Of a stretch of DNA of 64,000 bases, positions 1-8,675 are shown piece by piece; position 1 is the stretch's first letter; the number at the start of each line of letters is the position of its first letter. The notes beneath the pieces are model-generated. The model was not told where the DNA came from and searched no databases. It saw only the letters and a program-made list of their open reading frames with translations. Position numbers and translations under genes: made by a program. Source of the stretch: DATJHM01 sp963777355 (GTDB taxonomy: Bacteria; Chloroflexota; Ktedonobacteria; Ktedonobacterales; Ktedonobacteraceae); assembly GCA_963777355.1 (NCBI GenBank), contig CAVZQK010000080.1, positions 62,001 to 126,000 of the forward strand, given 5' to 3'.

Positions 1-184
1 ACATGTATCGTGACGAATTTGTGACTGTCCTGTATCTTGCTAGTTGAGGCATCTAGTGGTACGCTGTAAAGTGTCATTCAAGGTTGAACACTTATAGCGT
101 GCAAAGATGCCACTAGGAAGAGGCCCGGCAACAGACAAAAGGCTTCTCTCAACGGCTGAGATAGCTCTACTCCAACCTCATTCG

Positions 185-200
185 CGTTTCACGTGAAACG
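185..200. promoter_or_regulatory. parS: parS-like centromere site 1
   Basis: This is a perfect 16-bp palindrome, CGTTTCACGTGAAACG. It differs from the Bacillus-type parS consensus (TGTTTCACGTGAAACA) only at the two outermost bases. ParB-type proteins bind such sites and nucleate the chromosome-partition complex, usually near oriC. It lies upstream of the gap promoter region, outside any gene. ParB itself is not encoded here, so the function is inferred from sequence match and from two further near-matches in the window. Confidence 0.7.
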
Positions 201-287
201 TTCATCTCTGGCTTTCTTAGAGACACAAGAGATACGGAAGATTATGTTGGCACCAGATCTTCCTGGTAAGATATCTGCTATTCAGGA

Positions 288-331
288 GACTACGCTGAAG
301 TAGTCTTCAGGAGATACTTATCTGTTATACT
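288..331 (+). promoter_or_regulatory. putative promoter and small hairpin upstream of gap
   Basis: A TATACT hexamer at 326-331, preceded by TG at 323-324, resembles an extended -10 element, about 55 bases before the gap start. No convincing -35 hexamer is seen. A 6-bp hairpin (GACTAC, loop GCTGAA, GTAGTC) lies just upstream at 288-305. The assignment is weak and rests on position and the -10 match. Confidence 0.3.
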
Positions 332-386
332 CTGTGCAGAAAAATCCTGTGTGATACAGGATATACATCAGTAAGGAGATTTAGAA

Positions 387-1401
387 ATGACAGTCCGTAT
401 AGGGATTAATGGCTTCGGGCGTATTGGACGTCAGTCTCTCAAGGCTATCCTCGAACGTCATCCTCAAGATCTGGAAGTTGTTGCCGTCAACGATCTCACC
501 GATACGCAGACGAACGCGCACCTTTTAAAATTTGACTCCACCTATGGGCGTTTCCCTGGCGAGGTCGAGGCCAAAGAAGATGCTTTGATCGTCAATGGAC
601 ATACCATCAAAGTAATCTCTCAGCGCGATCCCGCTCAGATTCCCTGGGGCGATCTTGGCGCTGATATCGTCATCGAGTCTACTGGCTTTTTTACTGATGC
701 AGCTAAAGCTGCGGGTCATCTTAAAGGTGGTGCAAAGAAAGTAATTATTTCTGCCCCTGCAAAAGGCGAAGATCTCACTATTGTTCTCGGTGTCAACGAC
801 AATGTGTACGATCCAGCTAAACATACGATCATTTCAAACGCATCTTGCACTACAAACTGTCTCGCGCCTACAGCAAAGGTTCTCAACGATACCTTTGGTA
901 TTGAGCGTGGACTGATGAACACGATCCATTCTTACACGAACGATCAGCGTATTCTGGACCAGGTACACCCAGACCTGCGCCGTGCCCGTACTGCTGGTGC
1001 GAATATTATCCCTACTACTACAGGTGCCGCCCGCGCTCTGGCTCTGGTCATTCCTGAACTAAAAGGTCGCTTCGATGGTATGTCCCTGCGCGTGCCAACA
1101 GTCACAGTTTCGGTTGTAGACTTTGTCATCACAACCCAGAAAGAGGTCACACGTGATGCCGTCAACAACGCCTTCAAAGAGGCGGCAGCCGGTTCACTAA
1201 AGGGCATTCTTGATTATAATGAATTGCCTCTGGTCTCCAGTGATTACCGTGGAGACTGCGCACTCTTCTATTGTAGATGGTCTCTCTACAATGGTGCTCG
1301 GTGGCAATATGGTTAAAGTTGTTGCCTGGTACGATAATGAATGGGGCTATTCCAGCCGCATAGCTGATCTCGCCCATTTCCTTAGCCAGAAGGGCTTTTA
1401 G
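387..1401 (+). CDS. gap: Glyceraldehyde-3-phosphate dehydrogenase, type I (one-base frameshift)
   Basis: Catalyses the reversible NAD-dependent oxidative phosphorylation of glyceraldehyde 3-phosphate in cytosolic glycolysis. The N-terminus has the NAD-binding GINGFGRIGR motif, and the catalytic cysteine sits in SNASCTTNC. A Shine-Dalgarno AAGGAG precedes the ATG. The frame breaks at base 1257: an extra T after GAC interrupts SSDYRGD, and the next frame continues AHSSIVDG to WYDNEWGYSSR and a stop at 1401. Removing one base gives 337 residues, the usual family length. It is first in a gap-pgk-tpiA cluster. The lesion in a housekeeping gene is more likely a sequence error than real inactivation. 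Confidence 0.93.
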
Positions 1402-1441
1402 TCCCGTTGCTCTTCCGCAAACACTCTTCAGAGGTTGCATG

Positions 1442-1457
1442 TGTTTCACGTGCAACC
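1442..1457. promoter_or_regulatory. parS: parS-like site 2
   Basis: TGTTTCACGTGCAACC lies between gap and pgk and matches 14 of 16 bases of the parS consensus, with the CACGTG core intact. The match and its company with the perfect palindrome at 185-200 support a ParB-binding role. This remains inferred. Confidence 0.55.
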
Positions 1458-1524
1458 TCTCTCGACGTTTTACCCCACTTCTTAACGGCACGCAAAAATT
1501 AGTCATGAAGGGATTTTCTGCCTT

Positions 1525-2719
1525 ATGAATAAGAAGACCATCCGCGATATAGATGTCGCCGGGAAACGTGTACTGGTCCGCGTTGATTTTAATGTGCCTC
1601 TGGACGATCAACAACACATCACCGATGATACCCGCATTCGTGCCGCCCTCCCTACAATTACCTATTTACTTGAACAGAAAGCCGCTGTGATTTTGATGTC
1701 CCATCTGGGCCGTCCAAAGGGTCAGGTTGTGGAGAGTATGCGCCTGATTCCCATTGCCCAACGCTTAAGTGAGTTGCTGAAGATGCAGGTAAAAATGGCT
1801 TCTGATTGCATTGGCATCGAAGTCGAACAACAGGCCGCAGCCCTGCAACCAGGAGAGATACTTCTGTTGGAGAATCTGCGTTTTCATAAAGCAGAAGAGA
1901 AAAATGAACCCGATTTTGCTCGCGAACTCTCCTCACTGGGAAAAATTTATGTTAATGATGCCTTCGGCTCGGCCCATCGCGCCCATGCTTCAACGGAGGG
2001 CGTAACAAAATATCTGCCAGCGGTCTCAGGTTTTCTTATGGAGAAAGAGCTGAACTTCCTCGGCTCGGCCCTGGAAGATCCCAAACGACCACTTGTGGCG
2101 ATTGTTGGTGGGGCAAAAGTTTCTGACAAAATTATGGTCCTTGAGCGCTTAATTACTCTCGCTGATGCCATTCTGATCGGCGGAGGCATGGCTAACACAT
2201 TTTTTAAAGCGCTGGGCTACGAGGTTGGCGATTCCCTGGTTGAAGAAAGTAAAATAGAAGAGGCGCGTTTTCTGATTACCCAGGCTCAGGAGAAGAGTGT
2301 TCATCTGGTACTACCTAGTGATGTAGTGATTGCTGACCGTTTTGCTGCCGATGCAGAGCATAAAATAGTTGCTTGCTGACCAGGTTCCCCAGGGGTGGCG
2401 CATCCTGGATATTGGTCCGGCCACCGTGCAACTCTTCAGCCAGGTGGTCTCAGGGGCACAAACGATTATCTGGAATGGCACACTCGGCGTCGCAGAGATG
2501 CCAGCATTTGCACGAGGTACCTACGCTACTGCTCAGCTGCTCGCGGACAGTACGAAACGCGGCGCGATAACTATCATTGGTGGTGGTGACTCTGCGGCTG
2601 CCGTGGAACAGGCCGGACTGGCAGATCAGATGACTCATGTCTCTACAGGAGGCGGCGCGTCTCTTGAGTTTCTGGAGGGCCGTGTGCTTCCTGGAGTCGC
2701 TGCTCTTCAGGATAAATAA
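1525..2719 (+). CDS. pgk: Phosphoglycerate kinase (one-base frameshift)
   Basis: Transfers phosphate from 1,3-bisphosphoglycerate to ADP in glycolysis. Family motifs are clear: RVDFNVPLD near the N-terminus, SHLGRPKG, the hinge-side VAIVGGAKVSDKI, and the nucleotide-site glycine motif IIGGGDSAAAVE near the C-terminus. The frame breaks at 2373-2374, where GCT-T-GCT has one extra T: the first frame ends in a stop at 2379, while the next frame continues ADQVPQGWRILDIGPATV. Removing it gives 397 residues, typical of the family. It follows gap and precedes tpiA by about 30 bases, so co-transcription is likely. Confidence 0.93.
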
Positions 2720-2751
2720 TCTCTCATGAGAAGGTGCGAGGGTACAATTCT

Positions 2752-3532
2752 ATGACACAACAACGAACTACAATCATCGCTGGCAATTGGAAGATGAATT
2801 ACGGTCCTCAACAGGCCGCTAGCTTTGTACAGGAACTGGTACCTGAGTCTGACAAAGATACTGAATTAGAGCGCCTCTCTCATCAGTATTCTCTGTCCAC
2901 CAGCTATCTCGCTCCCTATCGTGCGCTCAGTATTGGATCAGGCAGGGAGTCCAAAAATTGCGCTGGGAGCACAAAATATGTACTACGAAGAGCATGGAGC
3001 ATTTACAGGCGAGATTTCCCCTGTGATGGTTAAAGAACTTTGCTCCCACGTTATTCTTGGTCACTCTGAGCGCCGCACCTATTTTGCCGAGACCGATGCG
3101 CTAGTGAACAAAAAAACTCTAGCAGCATTTAAATTTGGTCTGCATCCCATTGTCTGCATCGGTGAAAACCTTGAGCAGTATGAATACGGCCAGACTCAGG
3201 AGGTTATTCGCTCTCAGTTTCAGCAAAGCCTGGCAAATCTGACTGAAGAGCAGGCGGCTGATCTGGTGGTCGCCTACGAGCCAATCTGGGCTATCGGCAC
3301 AGGAAAAGCGGCAAATGCTGAGGGGGCAGGCCATGTCATCCATTTCATTCGTACGCTCTGTACAGAAATGTATGGTCAAAATGCCGCAGCAGCAGTCCGT
3401 ATTCTCTACGGCGGCAGCGTAACCTCTGCCAATATCAGTGAGTTTCTTGCCCATCCTGACATTGACGGTGCCTTAGTCGGGGGCGCAAGCATCAAATCTG
3501 ACTTCCTGGAGATAGTACGTAAATCACTGTAA
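2752..3532 (+). CDS. tpiA: Triosephosphate isomerase (one-base frameshift)
   Basis: Interconverts dihydroxyacetone phosphate and glyceraldehyde 3-phosphate. The N-terminal IIAGNWKMN carries the active-site Asn and Lys. The second part has VILGHSERR (catalytic His), AYEPIWAIGTGKAA (catalytic Glu) and the phosphate-binding LYGGSV and LVGGAS loops. The frame shifts by one base between about 2868 and 2885; the restored sequence reads on through ILCPP. Without the extra base the product is 259 residues, normal for TpiA. An in-frame GTG at 2734 is an alternative start, but ATG 2752 begins just before the conserved N-terminus. It is the last gene of the glycolytic cluster. Confidence 0.92.
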
Positions 3533-3590
3533 TAACTCTTTTTCATTAGCTGGGGTAGCGGCTCAATACGTACCAATTTATTCTTGAAAA

Positions 3591-3634
3591 GACTGAGGTC
3601 GAGCATCGCGAAATGCTCGGCCTCCGTCTTTTAA
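3591..3634. terminator. Bidirectional terminator between tpiA and the 963-residue protein
   Basis: A long stem pairs GAGG-CGAGCAT with ATGCTCG-CCTC around a short CGCGA loop and is followed by CTTTT on the plus strand. On the minus strand the same stem is followed by TCTTTT. It lies between the convergent tpiA and minus-strand gene ends, as expected of a shared Rho-independent terminator. Confidence 0.8.
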
Positions 3635-3663
3635 AAATGTCTGTTAAGAAGCTGAATGGAGCA

Positions 3664-6555
3664 TTAGCCAGTAGGTCTCCTCTTTCTTTTGGCAAGCTCT
3701 CTTTGCTCCTCGACCTTTTTCTTCAAATCTGCAATACTTTTAGCCATAAAACCGTCTTCTAGCTTCGATGGTTTTTTATGCTGTTGCTGTTCTTGCGCAG
3801 CATTTAACATTCGTACAGTCTCATCGTCCAAAGTCACTTTTTGCTCCTTCTCCTGTTTTTCTGTTTGTGGTGCAGATGGATCATAATATGATCCATCTGG
3901 AATAGGATCAATAATCTGAGGCGACTTCTCAGCTTCTTGAGCCTGGGGCTGTTTCTCGATCTGAGATGGCCTTTCAGCTTCTTGAGCCTGAGGTTGCTTC
4001 TCAACCTCTTGAGTCGGGAGCGGCCTCTCAATCTGAGATGGCTTCTCCACTTCTTGAACCTGAGGCGGCTGCTCGATTTCAAGCTGCTTCTCCACTTTTT
4101 GAACCTGAGGCAACTTCTCAGCTTCTTGAATCTGAGATAGTTGCTCGATCTCAAGCTGTTTCTCAGCTTCTTGAGTGGGAAGGGGTTGCTCGATCTGAGG
4201 CTGCTTTTTAGCTTCTTGAATTTGGGGTTGCTTCTCGATCTCAAGGGAAGATTTCTCCTGGGAAATGGAGGGAGTCGGTACTTCCTGCCTTTTCTCAAGA
4301 GTCGGCTTATTTCTCTTTTCTCTTCTTAAATCATGCTTCGGCTCTTCCTTCGCGTTTTTTCTCTTCTCATTTTTCTTCTCAGCATTTTTTTTCTTTTTAC
4401 TTATAGCTGCTGGTGGGAGAGACTGCTGCCCTGATGCATTGTTTTCTAGCTGCGATGCTGAGAGAGCTTCAGCCTTTTCCTCTGGCTTACGTGGACCGCC
4501 TATAGGGTTTGGAGACTGCACAAGGTGGGCGGTACGATCTCGAATATTTCCCAGGCGCTCGTGAATAGGCATTCCTGGGCTTTCTGGCTGCGCTGGTGCT
4601 TCTTGTTGATAGTTTTGCTGATTTTTTTGCCTCTGGACACGCTCGTTTCGCAAATAATTTGCTCTTGATGCGGCAAGTAATTTTTCCTGCTTTTCAGGGG
4701 AGTATTGATACTGGGATGCCTGCTTCTCTTGAGAGCCTTCTTGCTCTTTTTGCTCTATCTGCTGTTGCTTTTCCTCACTTTCCTCTCGACACTGTACCAC
4801 CATCTGCGGGTTCTCTTCACAAAGGATCTGCTCCTGTTTTCCTTCCTGGTTTTCCTCCCGATGCTCTTCTTTGCCCTGGTTTTCCTCCTGTTCCTTCTTT
4901 TTCTGGTCCTCCTGGTCCTCTAGCTCTAGAGATTCCACAATAATCCTTTTGATCTCTGCGTAGTACGAAGGTGGATATAAAGGTCGGTAGATCGGAAGCG
5001 CGATTTCTTTATCGCCTTTTTGCCAGGGACGTCGGGGACCTTTATAGCGTCTATAATTATTTTTCTTATAAAATTCTTGCTCTGTACGTCGCGCTCTTAA
5101 AACATTAGCATCAACAATATCCAACCACTCGAAATCTAAGCTCCATATTTCATCTATAACATTCTGCATCTCTTGATCCAGTAACTTGACCTGTTTTACA
5201 ATCATCCCTTCGATATGATCCAATTCCAACAGATGAACATCATAGATCATCTTTCTTTGTTCCCACTCCTTTACTTGCTTGACAAGCCAGGCCCTCTCCC
5301 TGCGCATTTTCACTTCTAACGGCCTGAGCTCTTCTCTCTCTTTCTCTATTTCTGCGAACTGCTTATGTTGGACCTTTAGATGAGGTGAGGGTACCAGATG
5401 AGCAATGCGTTTTCTTCTAAGAAGGTAGTGTCTCCGGGGAATCTGATCAGGGTTAGCGATATACAGCCTCCCAAACCATTCAGAAATACAGCGATATTGC
5501 CCTTTGAGAGCAAATACAGAAGACCAATTGATAGGGGTAGAAGTATAGGGTACAAGAGAATGCTCATTAAGTTCTAATTTATGCACCTGGGACCTACCAA
5601 TCTTCATTTGCTTCAAAAACAGCAAAAGGCCGGGGTCCCATTGGGTCACCTGCTGATTTTCACTCGCTACTACCTGCTGATTTACTACTAGTGGTGGTTC
5701 TTCCGCCTCATAGGGCAGATTCTCTATAGGCAGCTCTTCTATTTTATAGTAATTGGCTCTTTTCTCATAATAGCTATTTTCGCTGAAGCAATACTCCTTC
5801 TCCCACTTCTCCCACACGACTGTATCCAGCTTATTTATAGGCAAGACCATAAGTCTAGTTGTTTTTTGCTCTACAAGATCTTCTGTTCCGGGGGGGAGCG
5901 GAACTTCCTTAAAGGTCCCTTCGATACATCCTTTCCCAGATGTTTTCTTTTTCTTCTGCTTTGGACCTGGCTTTTTATTGCAGATCAAGCGGCGATAGTT
6001 GTTAAAGCGCAGCAGTGATTGGCATACACTCCAGTCCAACTGGTCAACAACAAAATATTCACGGAGGGGAGGAACATAGAGCGGTGATTGTTCCCATTGG
6101 AGATACTCAAGTACAGCTTTGTATAAGCCGTCAAAACACTTCTCTACAACACAGCCCCCACCACGCATAGCGTGTCTTGTATGCAAATAGCCCGCCTGGC
6201 GTAGCCTTTGCATGTTTAGCTCGATAGTCCTTAAATTCTTTTTTGTATACTCAGCTACCTGCTTCTGTGTCACATAGGGTGGTAAATCACTCTCTTGAAA
6301 ATGAACAAAAGCGCTCCAGGTAAGATACAATGAGCCAGGTAAAATGAGCTTTGCAACACGATAGAGAGGCTGATAACTGCCCTCGTCATCGCGGAAATGC
6401 TCATCATATGTCCCGAATAAATGTGGAGATGCTTCCCCTGCCACAACCCGTCCTTGCGGGCGATCCTGCTCTCCTGTGGTGATAGCAGCTTGTTTATTTA
6501 CATTCTGCTTCTTGGAGACCTTTTTGTCGCTCCGCTCCCCCAACAATTGCACCAT
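3664..6555 (-). CDS. Large protein with winged-helix-like N-terminus and Q/E/K-rich repetitive tail
   Basis: I do not recognise a named family. The ATG at 6555 (MVQLLGERS) is preceded by GGAGGAGGTC about 13 bases upstream; an upstream ATG at 6585 would add ten residues. Residues about 75-135 look like a winged helix-turn-helix (TQKQVAEYTKKNLRTIELN followed by LRQAGYL), as in replication initiators and plasmid regulators. Residues about 395-470 are a charged heptad-rich coiled coil. From about 550 to the end the sequence is low complexity, with tandem repeats near 780-905. No membrane segment or catalytic motif is visible. It stands alone and converges with tpiA. A DNA-binding scaffold role is a guess. 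Confidence 0.75.
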   Translation of the reverse strand: MVQLLGERSDKKVSKKQNVNKQAAITTGEQDRPQGRVVAGEASPHLFGTYDEHFRDDEGSYQPLYRVAKLILPGSLYLTWSAFVHFQESDLPPYVTQKQVAEYTKKNLRTIELNMQRLRQAGYLHTRHAMRGGGCVVEKCFDGLYKAVLEYLQWEQSPLYVPPLREYFVVDQLDWSVCQSLLRFNNYRRLICNKKPGPKQKKKKTSGKGCIEGTFKEVPLPPGTEDLVEQKTTRLMVLPINKLDTVVWEKWEKEYCFSENSYYEKRANYYKIEELPIENLPYEAEEPPLVVNQQVVASENQQVTQWDPGLLLFLKQMKIGRSQVHKLELNEHSLVPYTSTPINWSSVFALKGQYRCISEWFGRLYIANPDQIPRRHYLLRRKRIAHLVPSPHLKVQHKQFAEIEKEREELRPLEVKMRRERAWLVKQVKEWEQRKMIYDVHLLELDHIEGMIVKQVKLLDQEMQNVIDEIWSLDFEWLDIVDANVLRARRTEQEFYKKNNYRRYKGPRRPWQKGDKEIALPIYRPLYPPSYYAEIKRIIVESLELEDQEDQKKKEQEENQGKEEHREENQEGKQEQILCEENPQMVVQCREESEEKQQQIEQKEQEGSQEKQASQYQYSPEKQEKLLAASRANYLRNERVQRQKNQQNYQQEAPAQPESPGMPIHERLGNIRDRTAHLVQSPNPIGGPRKPEEKAEALSASQLENNASGQQSLPPAAISKKKKNAEKKNEKRKNAKEEPKHDLRREKRNKPTLEKRQEVPTPSISQEKSSLEIEKQPQIQEAKKQPQIEQPLPTQEAEKQLEIEQLSQIQEAEKLPQVQKVEKQLEIEQPPQVQEVEKPSQIERPLPTQEVEKQPQAQEAERPSQIEKQPQAQEAEKSPQIIDPIPDGSYYDPSAPQTEKQEKEQKVTLDDETVRMLNAAQEQQQHKKPSKLEDGFMAKSIADLKKKVEEQRELAKRKRRPTG
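3920..4250 (-). repeat. Tandem repeats encoding PQ-QEAEK-type units
   Basis: Roughly 30 to 60-base imperfect tandem repeats inside the large minus-strand gene encode units such as PQIQEAEKQ, LEIEQ and LPTQEAEK. The repetition is visible as recurring blocks (GCTTCTTGA-CTGAG, TGCTCGATCT) on the plus strand. Such arrays expand and contract and may vary between strains. Confidence 0.85.
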
Positions 6556-6585
6556 AGATATTTGCTTGACCTCCTCCAAACACAC

Positions 6586-6845
6586 ATACCCAACAGCAAA
6601 ATAATCTAAAACCAGTAGATAGCACCTGCCTGGCGGCCAGGATAGCTATCCATCTGCAAATCTTCACTCTATAATAAACGAAGTTCCGCTAAAAAGCAAT
6701 ACCGCAAATAATGACCTTTTCTTTTACTTTTTATGTATACTTCTTTCAAAAGACATTTTTGCCGCTATCGTATTCAAGGATGTTCGTATCAAAAGTAAAG
6801 TGTTATTGCTATTAACGACTTTGGAATAAAAAAGGAACAGGGAAT
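6586..6845. other. Intergenic region between divergent genes
   Basis: An AT-rich 260-base stretch lies between the large minus-strand gene and the short P-loop remnant. A small palindrome (CCTGG-CGG-CCAGG) lies near 6630. No clear promoter hexamers or gene could be supported. Confidence 0.4.
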
Positions 6846-7055
6846 ATGAGACACAGCCTGCATTATGCTTGGGATGTGCTACTTATTGGTGGTACTTCTG
6901 GTATAGGAAAAACCACGATAGCCCGGCAATTAGGATTACAATTGGGTCTTCCCTGGCTTCAGGTCGATGACTTACGTTTGGCGCTTCATCAACACCTGTT
7001 TTTTCTGACGAGATTGTGTATGGATAGCAAGAAACTGAAGGTTTGTCTAGCGTAA
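6846..7055 (+). pseudogene. Truncated P-loop kinase remnant
   Basis: An ATG with upstream AAGGAACAGGGAA opens 69 residues that start as a nucleotide kinase: VLLIGGTSGIGKTTIARQL is a complete Walker A loop, followed by LPWLQVDDLRLAL, as in 2-phosphoglycerate-kinase-like or zeta-like small kinases. After about residue 50 the sequence loses similarity and stops, and the next 200 bases show no continuation in any frame. No Walker B or lid region is present. It is best read as the 5' remnant of a decayed gene. Confidence 0.6.
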
Positions 7056-7224
7056 AATCAGCCATAGCAGCAAATTGGTTCTAAAAATGGTCCTGACGGC
7101 CTTCAAAAGAAGGCAGGTTATAATTTAGCCACTCATCCTGTTAAAGGCGTTTTACGGCCTTCTCACAGCCGAAATCGTAGGAGAAAGTGAGAGAAGAAAG
7201 AAGATAGAGTAAAAGAGAAAAAAA

Positions 7225-7259
7225 GAAGGGACACAAGACAATGTGTCCCTTCTTTTTTT
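7225..7259. terminator. Bidirectional Rho-independent terminator downstream of rpoD
   Basis: A 10-bp perfect stem (GAAGGGACAC at 7225-7234, GTGTCCCTTC at 7243-7252) is flanked by an A-rich tract on the left and a T7 run on the right. It can therefore terminate transcription in both directions. It sits 18 bases beyond the rpoD stop. Confidence 0.9.
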
Positions 7260-7276
7260 CTCTTTTATCAGGAGAA

Positions 7277-8491
7277 CTAGTCAAGATAGTCCTTTAGCTT
7301 ACGACTGCGGCTAGGATGGCGCAGTTTACGCAGAGCTTTGGCTTCAATCTGCCGAATACGTTCTCGTGTTACATGAAACTCTTTCCCAACCTCTTCGAGC
7401 GTACGGCTGCGGCCATCATCGAGGCCAAACCGTAACTGCAAAACCTTGCGCTCGCGCTCGGTCAGGCTATCAAGCACATCTTCTACTTGCTCTTTGAGCA
7501 ACTGATGACTGGCCGCATCAGCCGGAGCCAGGGCGGTATGGTCCTCGATAAAATCGCCCAGGTGGCTATCGTCTTCCTCGCCGATAGGCGTCTCCAGACT
7601 TACCGGCTCCTGGCTAACTTTAATGATCTCCCGAACCTTCTCGGCGCTAATCTCCATCTGTTCTGCAATCTCTTCGGATGTTGGTTCACGGCCAAGATCT
7701 TGCAACAGACGCCGACTAATGCGAATCAGACGATTAATCGTCTCCACCATATGGACCGGAATACGAATTGTGCGTGCCTGGTCGGCGATAGCACGGGTGA
7801 TAGCCTGGCGAATCCACCAGGTGGCATACGTGCTAAACTTATACCCTTTGGTATAGTCGAATTTCTCCACGGCACGAATCAGCCCGATATTGCCCTCCTG
7901 GATCAGATCCAGCAGATTCATACCACGGCCAATATATTTCTTAGCCACGCTAACCACCAGGCGTAAGTTTGCCTCGGTCAAGCGGCGCTGAGCCTCCTCA
8001 CCCTCATCGATATAGCGGCGATTGACGAGTCCCCTATGCAGGTCCATCCTCAGGCGCTCGGCTTTCCCACGCTCCATCCGCTGAGCCAGGCGAACCTCTT
8101 CTTCAGCGGTAAGCAAGGGTACCCTGCCAATCTCGCGCAGATACATCCGCACAGGATCATCCAGGCTACTTTCGATATCGGCGACCACAATGCCAAAGCC
8201 ATCTTGCAGCTCCTCCCATTTCGGGTCGTTCAGGTTTTCAGCGTCGACCATTTCCTCAGGACTTGGCTCCCAGTCGGGGGGCGGCTCTTTGGTTGGGTCC
8301 AAAGTATCCATAGACTCATCGTCCTGTAGCTTAAACAGGTCAAACGGCTCATTTCCATCGATGGGAGTCACCAGACTGCCTCCGCCTGAGACATGAGCAT
8401 GATGACCTACGGTATCAATAGTTTCAAAAACAGTATCCGTATTATTCAACATGGACTCATCAAAAGGTTCGATTGTAAACACATCTTTCAA
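7277..8491 (-). CDS. rpoD: RNA polymerase primary sigma factor RpoD/SigA
   Basis: This is the housekeeping sigma factor that directs RNA polymerase to -35/-10 promoters. The 404-residue protein has an acidic, unconserved N-terminus, then region 1.2 (DPVRMYLREIGRVPLLT). Region 2 follows, including NLRLVVSVAKKYIGRG and DLIQEGNIGLIRAVEKFDY with the -10-binding YATWWIRQAI stretch. Region 3 has IRIPVHMVETINR. Region 4 begins LTERERKVLQLRFGL and ends with the -35-reading helix VTRERIRQIEAKALRKLRHP. All motifs of a group 1 factor are intact. It lies downstream of dnaG on the same strand, the classical dnaG-rpoD arrangement, and ends at a strong terminator. Confidence 0.96.
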   Translation of the reverse strand: MKDVFTIEPFDESMLNNTDTVFETIDTVGHHAHVSGGGSLVTPIDGNEPFDLFKLQDDESMDTLDPTKEPPPDWEPSPEEMVDAENLNDPKWEELQDGFGIVVADIESSLDDPVRMYLREIGRVPLLTAEEEVRLAQRMERGKAERLRMDLHRGLVNRRYIDEGEEAQRRLTEANLRLVVSVAKKYIGRGMNLLDLIQEGNIGLIRAVEKFDYTKGYKFSTYATWWIRQAITRAIADQARTIRIPVHMVETINRLIRISRRLLQDLGREPTSEEIAEQMEISAEKVREIIKVSQEPVSLETPIGEEDDSHLGDFIEDHTALAPADAASHQLLKEQVEDVLDSLTERERKVLQLRFGLDDGRSRTLEEVGKEFHVTRERIRQIEAKALRKLRHPSRSRKLKDYLD

Positions 8492-8675
8492 TGGTCTCTG
8501 TACTCACTACACGCTCTTCGCTGTATTCGATCCATTACATCTTGTTCCCGATTCACCATTCTGGCATCCCCCTTCAGAAAACAGGACGAATTATGAAAGA
8601 CGAATAATGAAAAAATATCCCGTTCTCCGATTCCGATTTGGTAAAAAAATGATTCCATCCGTTGCGACGCTACTT

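Noticed and set aside
387..3532. Programmed +1 frameshifting in gap, pgk and tpiA
   Set aside because: No shared slippery codon or stimulatory element is found at the three sites, and the genes normally lack such control. Sequence error is simpler.
3937..4943. Leucine- or serine-rich plus-strand frames opposite the 963-residue gene
   Set aside because: They are the complement of the Q/E/K repeats, and their composition follows from that alone.
6846..7055. Complete small kinase or zeta toxin
   Set aside because: Only the Walker A half is present, and nothing downstream restores the rest of the fold.
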